Notes under the pieces: model-generated
What the model saw: only the letters and a program-made list of their open reading frames with translations
What the model was told of the DNA's origin: nothing
The model's database searches: none
Source of the DNA: Nocardiopsis sp. ATB16-24
GTDB lineage: Bacteria > Actinomycetota > Actinomycetes > Streptosporangiales > Streptosporangiaceae
Assembly: GCF_030271535.1 (NCBI RefSeq)
Contig: NZ_JASCXJ010000014.1
Location: 84,791 to 148,790, forward strand
Length of the DNA: 64,000 bases
Direction of reading: 5' to 3'
Translations under genes and position numbers: made by a program
Shown: one piece after another, positions 53,354-62,294 of the stretch
How positions within the stretch are numbered: position 1 is the first letter of the stretch
How the letters are laid out: each line of letters opens with the position of its first letter

Positions 53354-54331
53354 ATGGAGGTCACTAACAGCGCTTATGGCAGTGGGGGCGCTCGGATGCG
53401 GAGGGATCCTACGGGAATCGTAGTGGGGGTGGACGGTTCTCCCTCAAGCTGGGCGGCTTTGGACTGGGCCGCGCGGGCCTCTGCCAACCGAGGCGGAAAG
53501 TTGGAGATCTTGCACGCGCTGGATATGCCTATGGTAGGCGTGCTGCGGGGGTTCATTGGGCGGGTGCCCCCGCCTCAGGAGTTCGCTGACTGGGCTATGC
53601 AGTTACTCAGAGAAGCTGGCGACCATGTCACCCACACCAGTCCAGGCCTGGAGCTGCACACCGAGATCTCCGCGTCGGATCCAGCCCATGCTCTGCTCGC
53701 AGCTTCGCGAACAGCCAAAATGATCGTTGTGGGAACGCGTGGTCTAGGCAGTGCCGCCTCGGCTTTTCTGGGCTCGGTGAGTGTTCGCGTCAGCGCGCAT
53801 GCCTCTTGCCCAGTGGTGGTGGTACCAGATCCCGAAGGGAAGACGGGCGGGGAGGAGTCACGGGCGAAAGGGTCCCGTAAATGTGTGGTAGTGGGTCTGG
53901 ACGGCTCATCTGGGGCAGGCGCCGCACTGCGCTTCGCCTTGGACGAGGCGGCCCGTACTGGCTCCGAGCTCGTGGCAGCACATGCCTGGGAGGTGCCGCT
54001 GCCCATCGACGTTCCGGTACTGGATCCCGCCTCCCGCGCAGGCGCACGTGATTTTCTGATTGCGCGTGCTGACAAGTACATCCGCAACTTGGTAGAAGAA
54101 GCGCGTGGTGAATATACTAAAAACGTTCCTGTCAAGGTTGAGGTGGTCCAGGACCAAGCTGCTCATGCGTTGCTGAATAAAGGAAACAAGGCCGCTCTCA
54201 TGGTTGTGGGTTCCCGAGGGCGAGGAGGTTTCACTGGACTGCTGTTGGGCTCAGTCAGTCAGACCGTGCTGCACTATACTCGTGTGCCGGTGGCCGTAAT
54301 ACGCCCCTCTTCACAGTGGAGTAAGGGATAG
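53354..54331 (+). CDS. Universal stress protein, two UspA domains
   Basis: A 325-residue tandem UspA protein, closely related to 27853-28842 (shared GRVPPPQEFADWAMQLLREA-type and PVKVEVVQDQAAHALL-type segments). Both domains keep the ATP loop (VVGTRGLGSAASAFLGSVS; VVGSRGRGGFTGLLLGSVSQ). GGAGGAGAGG lies 10-15 nt before the ATG. It is the last intact gene of the stress island. Confidence 0.92.
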   Translation: MEVTNSAYGSGGARMRRDPTGIVVGVDGSPSSWAALDWAARASANRGGKLEILHALDMPMVGVLRGFIGRVPPPQEFADWAMQLLREAGDHVTHTSPGLELHTEISASDPAHALLAASRTAKMIVVGTRGLGSAASAFLGSVSVRVSAHASCPVVVVPDPEGKTGGEESRAKGSRKCVVVGLDGSSGAGAALRFALDEAARTGSELVAAHAWEVPLPIDVPVLDPASRAGARDFLIARADKYIRNLVEEARGEYTKNVPVKVEVVQDQAAHALLNKGNKAALMVVGSRGRGGFTGLLLGSVSQTVLHYTRVPVAVIRPSSQWSKG

Positions 54332-55109
54332 TTCCCAGACGCGTGACGTAGTCCTGGCCATTATTTTCAACGCTAGATGTACTGGTCGCAGAATTCAGGA
54401 GAAGCCCGGAAGCTATGATCGTCAGGAATGCATGTATAGCATGAAAACATGCTCCACCGGTGCCAGGAGAACCACGTCTGCATCTGGTGTTCGTCCAGTT
54501 CGGCGGCCCCTGCCTTGCTTAAATCCTTCTTCGGCCGCCCATCTACGCCCGACCACCGTTGCTAGGCGTGAAAGAGGCATATCCTAGAATGTGTAGCGCC
54601 GGCAGAAGGACAGCTCGCTGTTGGTGCGATGACGGTGCATCAGTGCCCGCCAGTATCCGTCGGGGCAGAATTTAGCTTCGATTAGTGCCCACTTGTAGAA
54701 GCGGTGGCCTTTGGTGCCGCTGTCTGCCTAGCGATTCTGTTAGGCGGAGGCGGGTGCGAGAACCGCCGATTCGCCGACGGTAGAGCCGGGCCGTGGGGCG
54801 GTGCGAGGCGTTTGTCTCGTGCGGGGGCGGTCTTATGAAGTCATCTCCCTTTCGGGTTCGACTGCCCGGACCATGTGGGGAACAGCTCGAGGGGAGCTAA
54901 CGGGTCCCGGCAAGGACAGCACCGTCAGGCGCGTCGTTTTATTAGGAAGTCAGTACCCCACCGAGCCGTTTCCTTCACCCTCACTTTTTATTAGAGGGGA
55001 TGGTCATGCCCCGGGGTTGATTTGATGCGTAAGCGGTGTGGACGTCGCGGTAATGTGAGAGGGGACGTTCTTTCTCTTGCCCCAATGAGGTTGTGGGAGC
55101 TGATGCTTC
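54332..55109. other. Non-coding region around the IS701 fragment
   Basis: Apart from the IS701 fragment, I see no supported gene in 54332-55109. Short forward frames near 54800-55025 lack ribosome-binding sites and family resemblance. The region separates the stress island from the DUF397/DUF5753 pair. Confidence 0.45.
54585..54725 (-). pseudogene. IS701-family transposase fragment
   Basis: The minus strand reads GTKGHRFYKWALIEAKFCPD then YWRALMHRHRTNSELSFCRR, matching the conserved GAKGHRxYDWA ... RRNRxTGELAYYRCY segment of IS701-type transposases, ending at TAG 54585-54587. Only about 45 residues remain. Confidence 0.65.
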
Positions 55110-55289
55110 TCAGCTGAGCCGGACCACGGTCATGAGGAAGGTCCAGGCTTCAGCGGGAAACGCAAGGTGCCCGAGGTTCCGGTTCTGGGTGTCCCGGACG
55201 AGAACCTGCGTGCCCTCGGACACCTCCACACAGGATCCACTCGACCCGCTGTAGCTGCTCTTGTGCCAGGGGGCCTGCTCGCTCGTCAT
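55110..55289 (-). CDS. DUF397 protein
   Basis: A 59-residue protein with the DUF397 pattern: WHKSSYSGSSGSCVEVSEG, VRDTQNRNLGHLAF and WTFL. Its ATG (55287-55289) overlaps the stop of the DUF5753 regulator by 4 nt. DUF397 proteins form Scr1-type pairs with HTH-DUF5753 regulators in actinomycetes, reported as toxin-antitoxin-like or developmental regulators; here the small protein would be the partner of the upstream HTH protein. Confidence 0.85.
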   Translation of the reverse strand: MTSEQAPWHKSSYSGSSGSCVEVSEGTQVLVRDTQNRNLGHLAFPAEAWTFLMTVVRLS

Positions 55290-56092
55290 GTGAATACGTC
55301 CCTTGCCTTCTTGATCTGGTCGAGCGACTGCTCAGGAGGAAGCGCCGCAGCCTGCAGGGCACCGAACACCACTTCGCACTGACGCAGTTTCTCCCGGGTG
55401 TCGATGATGATCTCGCCGGTCATGTACTCCGCGGACGCCAGGGTGGGCTTGTCGGGGAACCCGTAGATCCTGAACGGGCCATCCTTACCAGGAGTAGGGG
55501 CCGTGGAGGGAAGCACCTGCAGGTGGATCTTGTCCTGCTCCAGCAGCGAGACCAGATGATCCAGTTGCTCCCGCATGCACGATGCGGAACCCACCGGACT
55601 GCGAAGGACACGATCGCTGAGCACGAACCACAGTAGCGGGCAGGTGCCGCTGTCCAACAGCTCCCACCGCAAGGTACGGGCCTCGAGCATCCGCGCCATG
55701 GCCTGAGGTCTCTCCCACGGGCGCTCCTGTTTGAAGAGGGCCTTGGCGTATGCCTTCGTCTGGATCAGCCCCGGTATCACCAGCGGTTGGTACTCGCGGA
55801 TCTCCGAGGCCGCTTGCTCCAGCTCGGGCACCTTGTAGAACCAGTCGGGGAGCTGGTCACTGGTCATCTGGACCCAGAGCCGCATCACCTGGTCCCCGGT
55901 CTGTAGTGCCTCATCGATTCTGGCGGCGTGGCCTTCCAGACAGAAGCGCTTTCCCCGTTCGATGGACGAGTACATCGTCGGGGACAGGCCGACGGCGTTG
56001 GCGACCCAGACACCGGTACGCCCACGTTTCTTCCTGAGTCTGCGTACCGCGGAGCCGAACGCCGCCCACTCGGGCTTTCCCTCTCGATCCAT
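55286..56092 (-). CDS. XRE HTH-DUF5753 regulator
   Basis: A 268-residue regulator. N-terminal HTH (VRRLRKKRGRTGVWVANAVG ... MYSSIERGKRF, about 14-55) and C-terminal DUF5753 (EYQPLVIPGLIQTKAYAKAL, then MREQLDHLVSLLEQDKIHLQ and AEYMTGEIIIDTREKLRQCE). ATG 56092. Operon with the DUF397 gene by a 4-nt overlap. A divergent RsbW-like ATPase gene at 56302 completes the common actinomycete trio of HTH, DUF397 and ATPase. Confidence 0.9.
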   Translation of the reverse strand: MDREGKPEWAAFGSAVRRLRKKRGRTGVWVANAVGLSPTMYSSIERGKRFCLEGHAARIDEALQTGDQVMRLWVQMTSDQLPDWFYKVPELEQAASEIREYQPLVIPGLIQTKAYAKALFKQERPWERPQAMARMLEARTLRWELLDSGTCPLLWFVLSDRVLRSPVGSASCMREQLDHLVSLLEQDKIHLQVLPSTAPTPGKDGPFRIYGFPDKPTLASAEYMTGEIIIDTREKLRQCEVVFGALQAAALPPEQSLDQIKKARDVFT

Positions 56093-56301
56093 GCTCTCCC
56101 CTCGAACGCGGGTACTCCGTTCTTCTCCATCCTGTACCAGGGCTACTCCACTTTTCCCTGGATTCGCCTAAATACTTCTAGCTGGTGAAAGCGCTGGTCA
56201 ACGGTCAATGGTGCAGACAAGGTGTAGATCGAGCGGCCTCACGGTGCGGAGGGAAGAAGGCTCCTGCTCTCGGTGTGAGCATGATCAGCGAGGTGTCGGA
56301 T

Positions 56302-56838
56302 ATGAAAGTCCATCCCGTTCGTGGTCTTGAAGGCGCAATGGGCGATGTGTCCACGAATGCGCTTTCTGGGTTGGCCGTGGTGACCGTGGACCCCGATGAG
56401 TACCCTTCCGGGCATGCGGTGACCGTCCCCGGCCTTGCGTCTCTGGCGCCGCTGGTGCGGGCCTACCTGCGGGCCTCGGTAGACCTCCTACCGACGGAGA
56501 CCGTCGACCTGGTGGAGCTGCTGGGCGCGGAGCTGTTTACCAACGCGGTCCGGCACAGCCGCAGTGGCGATCTGGGAGGCCTCGTCACGGTGCTGGTGCA
56601 CTCCCTGCCCGACCGTGTCCAGGTACGGGTCGTGGACGCCGGCCCCCGCGACGGACAGCCCAGCGGCCCCTTCCTGCGACCGATCGACCTGGACCGCGAG
56701 GGCGGACTGGGGATGCACCTGGTAGCGACCGAAGCTTCGCGCTGGGGCACCGTGTACCAGCGCGGGCACACCAGTGCCTGGTTCGACATCGACCACGCCA
56801 AGACACCCTCCGCACAGCCGGTCCGGCGCATCCGCTGA
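56302..56838 (+). CDS. RsbW-like HATPase domain protein
   Basis: A 178-residue GHKL ATPase. N box ELFTNAVRHSRSG, G1 box VVDAGPRDG, G2 box GGLGMHLVATEA. ATG 56302 is preceded by GAGGTG at about 8 nt; ATG 56281 is an alternative. Predicted anti-sigma-like or partner-switching regulator. Divergent from the HTH-DUF5753 gene, which is the usual genomic partner. Confidence 0.82.
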   Translation: MKVHPVRGLEGAMGDVSTNALSGLAVVTVDPDEYPSGHAVTVPGLASLAPLVRAYLRASVDLLPTETVDLVELLGAELFTNAVRHSRSGDLGGLVTVLVHSLPDRVQVRVVDAGPRDGQPSGPFLRPIDLDREGGLGMHLVATEASRWGTVYQRGHTSAWFDIDHAKTPSAQPVRRIR

Positions 56839-56970
56839 CGGCCTCCTTCGGATCCCTCCCACTTCCCGCCCCGAGCCATCACTCGGTTTGGAAGACGGGC
56901 GCACTGTTCTCGCCAGCCACCACCTGGCCCCCGCCGGAAAGGAACACCGACCTTGCCTCAAGAACCTTCG

Positions 56971-57162
56971 ATGACCAGTACGGAGAGCCCGCTGACACCC
57001 TCGGAAGTGGCCGCTCTGTTCCGAGTGGACACCAGGACCGTGACCCGCTGGGCGAAGGAGGGCAAGATCTCCAGCTTCCGCACACCTGGCGGACACCGCC
57101 GATACCCCTCCAAAGAGATCTACGCACTCCGAGCCGCCAACTTCACCACACCCCAAAGATGA
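56971..57162 (+). CDS. BldC-like MerR-family DNA-binding protein
   Basis: A 63-residue protein consisting of one winged HTH: LTPSEVAALFRVDTRTVTRW, AKEGKISSFRTPGGHRRYPS, as in the developmental regulator BldC and its paralogues. No effector domain. Genomes usually carry several, so orthology to BldC itself is not claimed. It is in a block of regulators leading to the biosynthetic locus. Confidence 0.85.
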   Translation: MTSTESPLTPSEVAALFRVDTRTVTRWAKEGKISSFRTPGGHRRYPSKEIYALRAANFTTPQR

Positions 57163-57321
57163 GCGCCGACTACCGACCCGGTCCCTGCCCAGCACACGAG
57201 TGATCTCGGCGGTCACGTTCCGACCGGCGCACACGTGGGCCGGCACCTGCAGCGTGGTCGTGTGTCCAAAGCCTCCCACCACCGTGGTCTACGCTGAGGA
57301 TCGCAGAAATGGCGGTGAGAA

Positions 57322-58407
57322 GTGACGCACATATGCGGCAACTGTGTACGGCCTCGCACCCGCACCGGAGACCATTGCCGGTGCATTCCACACGAGTTCT
57401 GGCAACGAAGAGAAGTCCAGGCCGCAGTGCGGACCAAGGACGCCGCCAAAGTCATTCGCCTACTTTTGTCGCACACGCCCTCGTTGAACAGAGAAGCCAT
57501 CGTGCGCATGACCGGACTCGCTCAGAGTACGGTCAGCCGGATCTGCGACGGTGCCTCCCTACGCAGAGTCGACAAGTGCCAGCAGGCCCTCCACGGCCTG
57601 GGCGCTCAAACGGCCATCGAGAACCTGGCCCTGACGTCCCTGGACGAGGAAGCCTTGAACCGGGTGCACTGGCTGGTGAACCAGGCCGGCCGGGTGGACG
57701 CCTCCTCCGTCAACGCCTTCGCCCAGATACTGGCCGCCCACCGCAGACTTGACGACGTGGTGGGAGCCCAAGCCCTGGTGGAGCTCACCCGTGCCCAGGC
57801 CCGCACCGCCACCATGCTGGCCGACCAGGCACGCGGCCCCCATGCCCATGCCCTGTGCCTGGTGGCCGCCGAATGGGTGCAGTTCGACGGCTGGCTGCAC
57901 GCCTCCACCGGCCGCTTCAAGACCGCGCTGCCGCTCCTGGACCAGGCCGAGGCCGCCGCGCAGGAGCTCAACGCGCCCACACTCCTGGCCCAGGCCCGCA
58001 ACTTCCGGGCTTACATCCACCGTCGCCGCGGTGATGTGCCCGGCCTGGTGCGCCACTTCAGGGCCGCTTACACCACCGCGGGCGCTCATCCCGCCCAACG
58101 GGTGGGAGATGCGATCCAGGCCGCGCACGGGCACGCCCTACTGGGAGAGCGTGACCAGGCCCGGCGACTGCTGGAGGAGGCCTCCGCTCTGGCGGAGACC
58201 GCAGAGGGCATGGCCCCGCCGCGCACCGCGTACTGGCTCACCCCGACCTTCCAGCACCTGAGTCTGGGGCTGGCACACCTGGGGTTGGGGGAGAAGGACG
58301 TGGCCGCCGACCGGCTACGCACCGGATTGGACGGCCTTCCCCCAGACCAACAGAACGCTGACTGGACCAAGGAGTACCGGCAGGCACTGTCCCAGGCCCG
58401 CCGGTAG
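57322..58407 (+). CDS. Zinc-finger/HTH regulator with TPR-like C-terminus, paralogue 2
   Basis: A 361-residue paralogue of 13435-14838. N-terminal Cys C5, C8, C19, C21; FWQRREVQAAVRTKDAAKVI then LNREAIVRMTGLAQSTVSRI (HTH). C-terminal half has helical repeats (AQARTATMLADQARGPHAHA, ALLGERDQARRLLEEASALA). GTG 57322; 16 nt separate its stop from the next gene, also a paralogue. Probably regulates the downstream HAD-monooxygenase-PKS genes. Confidence 0.8.
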   Translation: MTHICGNCVRPRTRTGDHCRCIPHEFWQRREVQAAVRTKDAAKVIRLLLSHTPSLNREAIVRMTGLAQSTVSRICDGASLRRVDKCQQALHGLGAQTAIENLALTSLDEEALNRVHWLVNQAGRVDASSVNAFAQILAAHRRLDDVVGAQALVELTRAQARTATMLADQARGPHAHALCLVAAEWVQFDGWLHASTGRFKTALPLLDQAEAAAQELNAPTLLAQARNFRAYIHRRRGDVPGLVRHFRAAYTTAGAHPAQRVGDAIQAAHGHALLGERDQARRLLEEASALAETAEGMAPPRTAYWLTPTFQHLSLGLAHLGLGEKDVAADRLRTGLDGLPPDQQNADWTKEYRQALSQARR

Positions 58408-58423
58408 GACGAAAGGAAAAGCG

Positions 58424-59866
58424 GTGAGGTGCGGCAACTGCGGGAACCTGGTGGGGGTGCTGTGTCGATGCCTGCCTGCGTGGCTGGGCACCGATCCTCA
58501 GGTACGCCAAGCCGTGGACCGGCAAGACCTGAGAACCATCATCCGCCTGCTGCGCTCACGCACCCGATTGCATCAAGGTGAGCTCGCCAGCATCACAGGA
58601 CTACCCCAGCCCACGATCTCGCGCCTGGAGTCAGGTCGGATCCACCGAGTACGCGATCGGTACAAGCTCCGACGTGCCTTGGCGGGTCTTGGTCTGATCG
58701 ATCCCGACCCCGAACTGGTCGCCGCTGCGGAGCCCTCCTCTGTGCCCGTCCCTCCTCAGCCCTCGACGCCTGTGGCACCGTTGACGGTGGACGACTGCGG
58801 ATGGGAGGCCGACGCCGCGATGGACGCGTTGCACACAGCTTTGGGATACGCACCGAGCCGACGCACCATCATGGCCCTGGCCGGATCGACTCTGGCCGCG
58901 CAGGTATTGCAGTGGGCACTGGCCGATCCCACGCAAGCACGTCGCGCACGCGAGGGCGGACCGGTCAGCGACGTGCTCACCGATCGCCTGGCCCAGTCCG
59001 TGGACGCTGTACGCATCGCTGACGCCCAAGGCGGGGCGAGCCCCGCACTGCGGGCGATGGCTCAACCCCAGCTGGAGTTCCTGCACCGGCTGTTGCGCGA
59101 GGACAACCCGGGAACCGACCGCAGCCGTCTGCTAGGTGTGACGGCTGATCTGGCCGGGTTGTTGGGATGGATGGCGGTGGATGCCGGAGAAGCTCGTGCC
59201 CAGGCGTTGCTGCTCGCTGCTCTGCGCACGGCGCACGCGGCGGGAGATCCGGTTCTGGGGGCCGGCATCATCTCCTATCTGGCCGTGCACACCTACAGCC
59301 AGGGGCAGGGACGTGAGGCGGCGCTGATGGCCGGCACCGCCCTGCATCGTGTGCAGGGCATGGCCAGCCCGTTCGTGGAGTGCGTGCTATGGACACGCCA
59401 GGCTCGGGGCCATGCTGTGGCGGGGGAGGAACGCCGGGCCCGCATGGCGCTGGAGCACGCCTTCGACGCCTACACGATGGGACCGTGCGAGGACGATCCC
59501 GTGTGGCTTTACTGGGTCGACGAAGGGGAGTTGCACGGCCAAGCCGGCAGCACCCTCCTGGAGTTGGGGTACCACGATCAGGCCCTGGAACACGCGGAAC
59601 AGGCTCTGGCTGGTTACAGCCCCGAGTGTGTGCGCAACCAGGCCAGTACCCAGATTCGCGCAGCCCGCGCCTTGATCGGGATGACTGAGGTGGAACAAGC
59701 GTGCGATCGGGCACACCAGGCCCTTGACCTGGTGGAAACCCTCAGGTCCGAACGCACCACGGGGCAGATGCGCTCCCTGCTCACCCGCCTACGACCACAC
59801 CAGGGCCATGCTCCGGTCCGAGAACTGCTCGAACGTGCCCGCCCCCTGGTCAGAGAAGGAGCTTGA
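58424..59866 (+). CDS. Zinc-finger/HTH regulator with TPR-like C-terminus, paralogue 3
   Basis: A 480-residue paralogue. Cys C3, C6, C14, C16; RQDLRTIIRLLRSRTRLHQG then ELASITGLPQPTISRLESGR (HTH). A Pro-rich linker (VPVPPQPSTPVAPL) follows, then TPR-like helices (EGGPVSDVLTDRLAQSVDAV through ALIGMTEVEQACDRAHQALD). AAGGA precedes the GTG. Its stop is immediately followed by the HAD start (TGAGTG), so it is co-transcribed with it. Confidence 0.8.
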   Translation: MRCGNCGNLVGVLCRCLPAWLGTDPQVRQAVDRQDLRTIIRLLRSRTRLHQGELASITGLPQPTISRLESGRIHRVRDRYKLRRALAGLGLIDPDPELVAAAEPSSVPVPPQPSTPVAPLTVDDCGWEADAAMDALHTALGYAPSRRTIMALAGSTLAAQVLQWALADPTQARRAREGGPVSDVLTDRLAQSVDAVRIADAQGGASPALRAMAQPQLEFLHRLLREDNPGTDRSRLLGVTADLAGLLGWMAVDAGEARAQALLLAALRTAHAAGDPVLGAGIISYLAVHTYSQGQGREAALMAGTALHRVQGMASPFVECVLWTRQARGHAVAGEERRARMALEHAFDAYTMGPCEDDPVWLYWVDEGELHGQAGSTLLELGYHDQALEHAEQALAGYSPECVRNQASTQIRAARALIGMTEVEQACDRAHQALDLVETLRSERTTGQMRSLLTRLRPHQGHAPVRELLERARPLVREGA

Positions 59867-60601
59867 GTGCGACGCGATTTGGTCCTGGTGTTGTGGGACA
59901 TCGACCGGACCCTGCTGTATGCCGGGGAGACGGATCGGCTCATCTACCGCGAGCTCGTTGCCGACCTACTGGGGTGCCCCGCAGAGCACCTGCCCGCCAA
60001 GGGGACCGGCCGTACGGTTCCACTGGCCGTGCGCGAGCTGTTGACCCTCAACGGTGCTCCGTCCGAGCAGCTCGACGCACTGGTGGAACAGGCATTGCGT
60101 GAACTTCCCCGAAGACTGACCGAACGCCAGGAGCACATGCTCACCCACGGCTATCTTCTCCCCGGGGCCATGTCGGCGTTGACAGCCGTACAAGCCGTGG
60201 ACTGGACGGTGCCGACCGTGGTGACCGGCAACCTGCAGCGCAGCGCACAGATCAAGCTGGACGCTTTCGGACTGACCCCCTACGTGAGCACCGCCATCGG
60301 CGGATACTCCAGCGACGATCCCCACCGGCCCTCCCTGGTCGCCGTCGCCCAGCGTCGAGCACGTCACGGTCACGGCGTCGAGTTCGACCGCACCAACACG
60401 GTGATCATCGGTGACTCATTGGAAGACGTGACCACCGGAGTCGAGGGTGGTGCCCGTGTGATCGGAGTGGCCTCGGGCACTACCACCGCCGAGGAACTGC
60501 GAGCTGCCGGCGCTGACGCGGTCTTGGCCGACCTCACCGACACAGCGAAGATCCTCGCAACCCTGAAAGACCTGGCCCCCGCCGTTTCAGAAGCCGGCTG
60601 A
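59867..60601 (+). CDS. HAD-superfamily phosphatase
   Basis: A 244-residue HAD hydrolase. Motif I LWDIDRTLL (Asp11, Asp13), motif II TVVTGNLQRS, motif III/IV VIIGDSLEDVTTGVEGGARV. The cap region is helical (RELVADLLGCPAEHLPAKGT). Likely a small-molecule phosphatase such as phosphoglycolate-phosphatase-like. GTG start abuts the regulator stop. It may belong to the biosynthetic pathway downstream. Confidence 0.85.
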   Translation: MRRDLVLVLWDIDRTLLYAGETDRLIYRELVADLLGCPAEHLPAKGTGRTVPLAVRELLTLNGAPSEQLDALVEQALRELPRRLTERQEHMLTHGYLLPGAMSALTAVQAVDWTVPTVVTGNLQRSAQIKLDAFGLTPYVSTAIGGYSSDDPHRPSLVAVAQRRARHGHGVEFDRTNTVIIGDSLEDVTTGVEGGARVIGVASGTTTAEELRAAGADAVLADLTDTAKILATLKDLAPAVSEAG

Positions 60602-60663
60602 CACCCAGCCCAAAGTACGTCTTTCGAGCAGAAGACGTGCACCCCGCGCGCTGTGGATGCAGT

Positions 60664-60745
60664 GCATATCCCGAATATGCGCGCGCGGATGGCTCGCAGG
60701 GATGTCTCCTCCCCAGACTGCATGTCATGACTCGATCCCATGCAG
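60664..60745. promoter_or_regulatory. Two inverted repeats upstream of the biosynthetic genes
   Basis: GCATAT-N5-ATATGC (60664-60680) is a perfect interrupted palindrome of 17 bp. CTGCATG (60718-60724) and CATGCAG (60739-60745) are perfect 7-bp arms 14 nt apart. Both lie between the HAD stop and the GTG at 60807, where a promoter for the following genes is expected. Neither matches ATGAC-N6-GTCAT. Confidence 0.5.
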
Positions 60746-60806
60746 GGAAGCCGACTCAGAACTCTGGCAGCAACTGGTCGGATTCCGCTCCCGACGGAGG
60801 TGAGCT

Positions 60807-61145
60807 GTGAACGCCTCCCTCAACCGCAGGCGTACTGCGGTGCCACCGCGACGACCTCCTGAGGATCCCTGCCCGCGCCTGCTGGTCGCCGATCACGCCT
60901 TGGTCCTCTGCCTTCCCCACCCTTCAACAGGGGTTGTGCGCGGCCTGGACGACGTCGCACACGCCATCTATCGGCTGCGCGCTTCGCGATCGGCGACGTG
61001 GTCCGGGGTGTGCTGGCCCGATATACGGGGGAGGCGGCCTCATGAGGTGTCTGATCGTCGGGGCAGGCCAGTCCGGGCTGGTTCTCGCACACGCCCTGTT
61101 GTCCCACGGCGTCGATGTCACCGTGATCACCAGCCGCAGCTCTGA
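60807..61145 (+). CDS. Small unknown protein, possibly frameshifted
   Basis: GTG 60807 is preceded by GGAGGTGA (60797-60804), a strong ribosome-binding site. The frame has LLVADHALVLCLPHPSTGVV then RGLDDVAHAIYRLRA and then runs on to 61145, overlapping the monooxygenase start by 104 nt. Another frame has a well-biased end, RFAIGDVVRGVLARYTGEAA, stopping in an ATGA overlap at 61045. A one-base deletion near 60985 would explain both. Unknown function. Confidence 0.45.
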   Translation: MNASLNRRRTAVPPRRPPEDPCPRLLVADHALVLCLPHPSTGVVRGLDDVAHAIYRLRASRSATWSGVCWPDIRGRRPHEVSDRRGRPVRAGSRTRPVVPRRRCHRDHQPQL

Positions 61146-62253
61146 AGACCTGCGGCGGGGCCGAGCCCAGCTCACCCAGCTCACTTTGCCCCATGGCCTG
61201 GCCGTGGAGGCCTCCCACAACCTGTCTCGGTGGGAGGGGGCAGCACCCGCGTTCGACCGAGTCTCCTTGAACGTCATTCCCGAACCCGGACAGAGTCTGG
61301 GTTTCACAGGAGCCCTGGCCGGTATCGGTATGGCGGTGGACCCTCGTGTGAAACGCGCTGACCTGCTGGAGTACTTCGAGGACCGCGGCGGCAAGGTAGC
61401 CGTCCACGGGCTGACCGTCAGTGACCTGGAGTACTTCACCAGGCCCCACAGGATGTACGACCTGGTGTTGCTCGCAGTGGGGGACGGTGAGCTCGGACAG
61501 ATCCTGGAAACCGACCACAGCCGCACGACCACCCGCGAACGTGTGATCACCCAGGCCTACGTGACCGGCCTACGAGCCCCTGAGGACGAGGTGCAGGTCT
61601 ACTCATGTTCCTCAGGAGAGGTGTACGTAGTACCCACCCTGAGCATGCAGGGAGCCGTCCACGCGGTCACTCTCATCGCCCGTTCAGGGTCTGCTCTGGA
61701 CTGTTCCGCCTCGGACGTGCGCATCACTCAGCCCGAGGCCGTACTGCGCCGCATGATCACTCAGCTGCACCAAGCCCATATCCCGCTGTGGGAACCATTG
61801 CGTCAGTCCGAGTTGCTGGACTCCTCCGCGGTGCTCATCAAGCGGATACGCCCCGTCGTGCGTCAGCCCGTACATGTCTTCGACCACGGCGGCGCACTGC
61901 TGGGAGTCGGCGACACCGTGCTGACCGTACCTCCGCAGTGCGGGCAGGAAGGCGAAGCCTCCGTACGCTCCGCGCAGGTCTACGCCGACCGGATCCTGTC
62001 CGAAGACGGCATCGGCCACGCCTTCGACGCCGATTTCCTGCGCGCCACCTTCCTCGCGTACATGGAGCACAGCGGTCGTCACATCGACGTGTTCGAAAAA
62101 TATGTCGATGCGTTCTGGACTGGCCGGCTCACCGAAGCAGAACAGGCCCTGTTCCAGCAGGCGTGTACCGACCAGAGCGCCGCCGATGCCTACGTCGCCG
62201 GGTTCGCCGACCCTGAGCAGCTCGTGCGCCTACTTCAGAACCCTCGGACTTGA
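61042..62253 (+). CDS. StyA-like FAD-dependent monooxygenase
   Basis: A 403-residue flavoprotein. The FAD motif GAGQSGLVLAHALL (7-20) and segments SLGFTGALAGIGMAV, FDHGGALLGVGDTVLTVPP and FDADFLRATFLAYM are typical of the styrene/indole monooxygenase family, which epoxidises or hydroxylates with a separate flavin reductase. No reductase gene is adjacent within the window. ATG 61042 after GGAGGCGG. Its stop overlaps the reading frame of the methyltransferase. Confidence 0.82.
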   Translation: MRCLIVGAGQSGLVLAHALLSHGVDVTVITSRSSEDLRRGRAQLTQLTLPHGLAVEASHNLSRWEGAAPAFDRVSLNVIPEPGQSLGFTGALAGIGMAVDPRVKRADLLEYFEDRGGKVAVHGLTVSDLEYFTRPHRMYDLVLLAVGDGELGQILETDHSRTTTRERVITQAYVTGLRAPEDEVQVYSCSSGEVYVVPTLSMQGAVHAVTLIARSGSALDCSASDVRITQPEAVLRRMITQLHQAHIPLWEPLRQSELLDSSAVLIKRIRPVVRQPVHVFDHGGALLGVGDTVLTVPPQCGQEGEASVRSAQVYADRILSEDGIGHAFDADFLRATFLAYMEHSGRHIDVFEKYVDAFWTGRLTEAEQALFQQACTDQSAADAYVAGFADPEQLVRLLQNPRT

Positions 62254-62294
62254 TCCTCCCCCCAGCACCGCCCATCAGAAGGGCCCGGTTCGTC

